From the NCBI GenBank assembly GCA_015679605.1, contig JAAAVE010000124.1, forward strand, positions 1-31,679: a stretch of 31,679 nt of DNA, written 5' to 3'. Both the position numbers and the translations under genes were made by a program. Positions 28,703-31,679 of this stretch are shown piece by piece (the first letter of the stretch is position 1; each line of letters starts with the position of its first letter). The DNA is from Podila epigama. Taxonomy: Eukaryota > Mortierellomycota > Mortierellomycetes > Mortierellales > Mortierellaceae. The notes beneath the pieces are model-generated. The model was not told where the DNA came from, ran no database searches, and saw only the letters and a program-made list of their open reading frames with translations.

Positions 28703-29765
28703 TTATGCCTTGGTAGCATCAAAGATCTTGGTAGTCTCCTTGTTGTCACCATGGATGGACAATTGACGGATCTGAGCCTCCAGATCAGCGAGTTCCCACT
28801 TGTTGGTGCTCAAAACCTTTGGAAGGTGGCGGGCCAAAGTTTTGCTGTTAAGTGTTGAAGCCGCCTTTGCTTTAGCTGCTGCTGATGGTGATGATGAGGA
28901 TGATGATGACAATTCTGTGGTTCCTGTTGAACTTTCAGTTGTGGCGGCTGCTACTGAATCCGATGAAACTTTTGAAGCCTGAATCTCCTTGACCAATTCA
29001 GCAATCATACCAGGACGAGCCTTTTCCTGACGAGCAAGTGCCTTGAACAACAATTGGTTCTTGAGATCACCAGGTCCATCAATCAACTCGATCACAGCCA
29101 CAGGTGCATTATCACCGAAACGGTTGCCCATCTTGTGAATACGAGTATAACCTCCATTACGGTTCTTGAAACGTTGTGCAAGTGGTCCAAAGAGCTTTGG
29201 CAAAGTCGTCTCATGCTCCTATTTTTTTGATTATTTTTTAAGATCATATTATGAGGGTTATAAATGTTAATGAAAAATGGCTCAAATATCATCTTCCAAG
29301 TATTTGTCTTCGTATACACACTCAAATCGTGAAGTCCCTGTAATGTAAACCACCCTCCAAGTTGTCACCAAAAACACCTCACTATCTTACTCGGAGGAAC
29401 GAGGCAGCCTGAACCTTGGCGTGAGGACCACCACGCTTTCCAAGAGTAATCATCTATCAGATACGAGAAAAAAGAAGAGAGATTATTTCTCTTTCAATTA
29501 GTATCCAAAGGAGTACTCCTATAGTCCTATGAAAACCAAGTTGCAAAAATAGACAAAAGTACAAGAACAAATGACATACATAAAAACATAAAAAAAAAAT
29601 ATGAATATGTTGTACCTGATCAGCAATGGCCTTGAGTTCCTGAGCCTTGGGCAATGTCGTCTTGATGCGATCATGCTGAATAAGTTGCGTAACCAAGTTA
29701 CGAAGCATAGACTTGCGATGCGATGCAGTCCTGTTCAGACGTCTAAAGTGTTTTCCGTGATGCAT
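28703..29765 (-). CDS. Mitochondrial ribosomal protein bL17m
   Basis: Exons are 29765-29616, 29453-29391 and 29218-28703, giving 242 residues. The first 150 residues match ribosomal protein L17: [56 protein letters not shown], then [30 protein letters not shown]. As a 50S-type protein it sits near the exit of the large mitoribosomal subunit (yeast counterpart Mrpl8). The C-terminal third is an extension not found in bacterial L17: a Thr/Ser-rich linker with a serine run, then a helix ([15 protein letters not shown]). Like other L17m proteins, it has no classical cleaved leader; its basic N-terminus probably directs import. Introns of 162 and 172 bases interrupt it. Confidence 0.9.
28878..28911. 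repeat. GAT/GAGGAT repeat coding for poly-serine in bL17m
   Basis: On the gene's sense strand this is TCATCATCC-type sequence in the serine frame. It encodes a seven-residue serine run in the C-terminal extension, outside the conserved L17 fold. The same kind of triplet repeat occurs in PPM1. Confidence 0.7.
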
Positions 29766-30273
29766 CCTGAATGTATGTTTTTAAGAAATGGGGGGGAGAA
29801 GGCGTCCAAAAGTGTTTTTTCGTGCTTGCAAAATAAAAAAAGAATTCGGTCTTTTGCCGAGGAGAAAGTACGTGCAAAGGAAAGAACAAAATGAGTAGGG
29901 AAAGTGGACGGATGAATGTGAGGAAGAAGGTATGGGACAAAGACAGGACGGAAGGTCGAGGGCTTTGTGACAAGGGTGGTGATGACCGTTGGCAAAGAAA
30001 ACAAGAACGAATGAGATGCCCAACAGTTCTTTGGGTTGTTCAAGTCAATAAAGGTGCCTATTGTGTGTGGAGACCTTCGGTTGGGACTGTTATTTTGTTT
30101 ACAGATCACAAAGCGCGAAAATGTCACATGATCTATTTCCGCCATTTACCTGGCCAGTGCACAGAAATTGGGCAACCCATAGTTCAATGGCGCAAGAACA
30201 ATAATGAATACACTACAGCGGTGATAGGGTTTGTTGATTTTAATGCAAGATAATATAACTGAACGGAAAGGCA
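29766..30273. other. Intergenic region with the bL17m promoter
   Basis: The region lies between the bL17m start and the 3' end of CNS1, both on the minus strand. On the minus strand it is pyrimidine-rich with CATTCATCC/GTCCAC elements, like other leaders in the window. A 120-codon plus-strand frame (29891-30253) runs antisense to this promoter, has no recognisable feature and is not annotated as a gene. Confidence 0.5.
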
Positions 30274-31618
30274 CTACTTGCCATACTTTGCGAGCCAATC
30301 CTTCTTCCACTGTGAATCTGCCTTGGGCACCACAACAAACCGTGCGATACCATCCCGAAGAACGTGCTTCGAATGCTGCAACACCGTCAAGAACTTGACG
30401 TTCAAGCCCACTTTCATCAAACCAATGTTGCCGCCATTGTCCTCTGTCTCAAAATATGTCTGCACTGTCTGTGGGGTGTACTTGTGCTCAGGATCCCATG
30501 GCGCTGGCTCATAAAAGATCTCTGCCAACTGCTCACCAATCGTGTCCTGCTCATTAAACGACTGAATCAGATCCGACTCGTTGTGCTCTGGGTACAAAAA
30601 GAAGGTAGGGATCGTGATTTGATCAAGATCCTCATCCAGTTGGATCTTATGTGGGTGATCTGGTACAAACCCAGGTGTTGCTGCGGTCCGAATCTTGCGC
30701 TTCTCAAGTGCGTTCGAAATCTTGAGTTTCTTTTCCCGAATCTTGCGTTCACGCTCCTCCTTGGCACGCTTGATAGCCTCCTTACGATCAAACTCGGCTT
30801 GGATCTTGGCACGCTCGTCTTTGACAGGCTGGTTGTCGGGGTCATTCTTGAGAGCATGGTCGCAACAATCAAGCGCCTCCAAGTACATCTCCAATGCGAA
30901 CAATGCTTTGGCTGATCGGAAAAGAGCCTTGACATTCTTGGGATTGAGTTTCAAAGCCTGGGCACAGTCAGTGAGTACCTTGCGGTAGTTTCCTGTATTT
31001 TTTTTTTTGGATCGGGAAATGGGGGGACAAGCAGACAATGAGTATCAAAAGAAAAAAATTGGCCTATTCCTTCCATAGGCTTCCATCGACGGATCCAAAG
31101 TCACATCCAGACTCTTCAGCAAACACACGTACCAAAATGAAGGTTGACTGCAGCACGGTTCACATAGAGAGTCTCGTTCAACTTGTCATTACTGCATCCC
31201 ACATCCAGAGCATCGGTATAAAACACTAAGGCATCCTTGTAAAACTTTTTTCCTTGTTTAAAGCATTCATTTCCTTGTTCTTTAAAGTTCTCGGCCACCT
31301 CTAAAACGAGAAGAAGAAAAATAAAATGACAATTGGTATTTAATTTTAACGTTAGATCCTAATCTCATCTTTGCATGTGCTTCAAACACCCGATAGTCAT
31401 CATATTTTACCCTCTGGTGTTCCGTCATATGTCAGTTCCTGTAGTGCCTGGATCATTGGGTTCTCGTCAGCGTCTTGTGGCAGAGAGCTCATAAACAAAG
31501 GAACAGAGTCCATAGACTTTAACAAGTCTGTTTCGTCCAACGCCCAAGCCGGCCTTTCGGGCTTTTCTGGTCCTGGTAATGGAATGCCAGTTTTTGTGCG
31601 AGGAATGTTGTCAGCCAT
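30274..31618 (-). CDS. CNS1: TPR co-chaperone CNS1/TTC4
   Basis: Exons are 31618-31411, 31300-31133 and 30992-30274, giving 364 residues. All phases close, with GTAAAA and GTACGT donors. The N-terminal helix region (PAWALDETDLLKSMDSVPLF, MSSLP) matches the TTC4/Cns1 start. The TPR domain covers about 72-180: NFKEQGNECFKQGKKFYKDA, LNETLYVNRAAVNLHFGNYR, ALKLNPKNVKALFRSAKAL. A charged helix follows (REKKLKIS), then the C-terminal wheel-like domain (FFLYPEHNESDLIQSF, EQLAEIFYEPAPWDPEHKY). Cns1 is an Hsp70/Hsp90 co-chaperone that binds their EEVD tails; in yeast it is essential and is linked to eEF2 folding. The protein is likely cytosolic or nuclear. The ATG lies 61 bases from the window end, so the promoter is mostly outside. 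Confidence 0.92.
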
Positions 31619-31679
31619 TAGTGATGAAGGGGTGGTGTTGGTGTTGTCGGTTGTGTGGTGGTTTAGTAATGAATTCTGA

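Noticed and set aside
29891-30253. 120-codon plus-strand open frame
   Set aside because: It lies antisense to the bL17m promoter and has no domain, signal peptide or splice context. Its composition looks like a chance frame.

Overview
The window is nuclear DNA from a fungus, most likely in the Mortierellaceae (Mortierella, Linnemannia, Podila or a relative). Genes are split by short GT-AG introns (about 75-165 nt, one of 531 nt). They lie close together on both strands, with T-rich leaders and many short tetranucleotide repeats. The first gene belongs to a large protein family that I know, from memory, only from Mortierella-type genomes. Nothing bacterial, viral or plasmid-like is visible. 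All gene models were assembled by hand from open frames, splice signals and phase, and every intron-containing model given here closes in frame.

Layout: 199-3372 (+) lineage-specific protein with RNI-like repeats; 3564-4533 (-) MEA1-like acidic protein; 4624-5905 no intact gene, but duplicated and rearranged repeats and a broken fragment of the next gene; 5906-6239 (-) PET191/COA5, a cytochrome c oxidase assembly factor; 6504-11285 (+) a nine-exon gene for an unrecognised helical protein of about 1,300 residues; 11286-13994 mostly non-coding, with a possible decayed gene and microsatellites; 13995-16317 (+) FAD-dependent monooxygenase; 16439-17698 (-) secreted, probably GPI-anchored wall protein; 17699-18539 empty; 18540-20276 (-) mitochondrial-type tRNA m1A58 methyltransferase; 20456-22704 (+) PPM1/LCMT1 leucine carboxyl methyltransferase; 22874-25176 (-) UPF0658-type eight-helix Golgi membrane protein; 25177-26173 tetranucleotide repeats and promoter; 26174-28198 (+) coproporphyrinogen III oxidase with a mitochondrial leader; 28703-29765 (-) mitochondrial ribosomal protein bL17m; 30274-31618 (-) CNS1/TTC4 TPR co-chaperone.

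There is no operon or obvious single system. A loose mitochondrial theme exists: an oxidase assembly factor, tRNA modification, a mitoribosomal protein, and haem synthesis. Several neighbours are divergently transcribed from short shared promoters (PET191 with the large gene; the tRNA methyltransferase with PPM1). The most useful observations are two micro-exons (11 and 19 nt), a GC-AG intron next to an assembly gap, decayed copies of PET191 sequence beside the intact gene, the possible decayed gene at 11929-13139, CATCC-type repeats in the sense strand of three gene leaders, and the organelle leader on the coproporphyrinogen oxidase.
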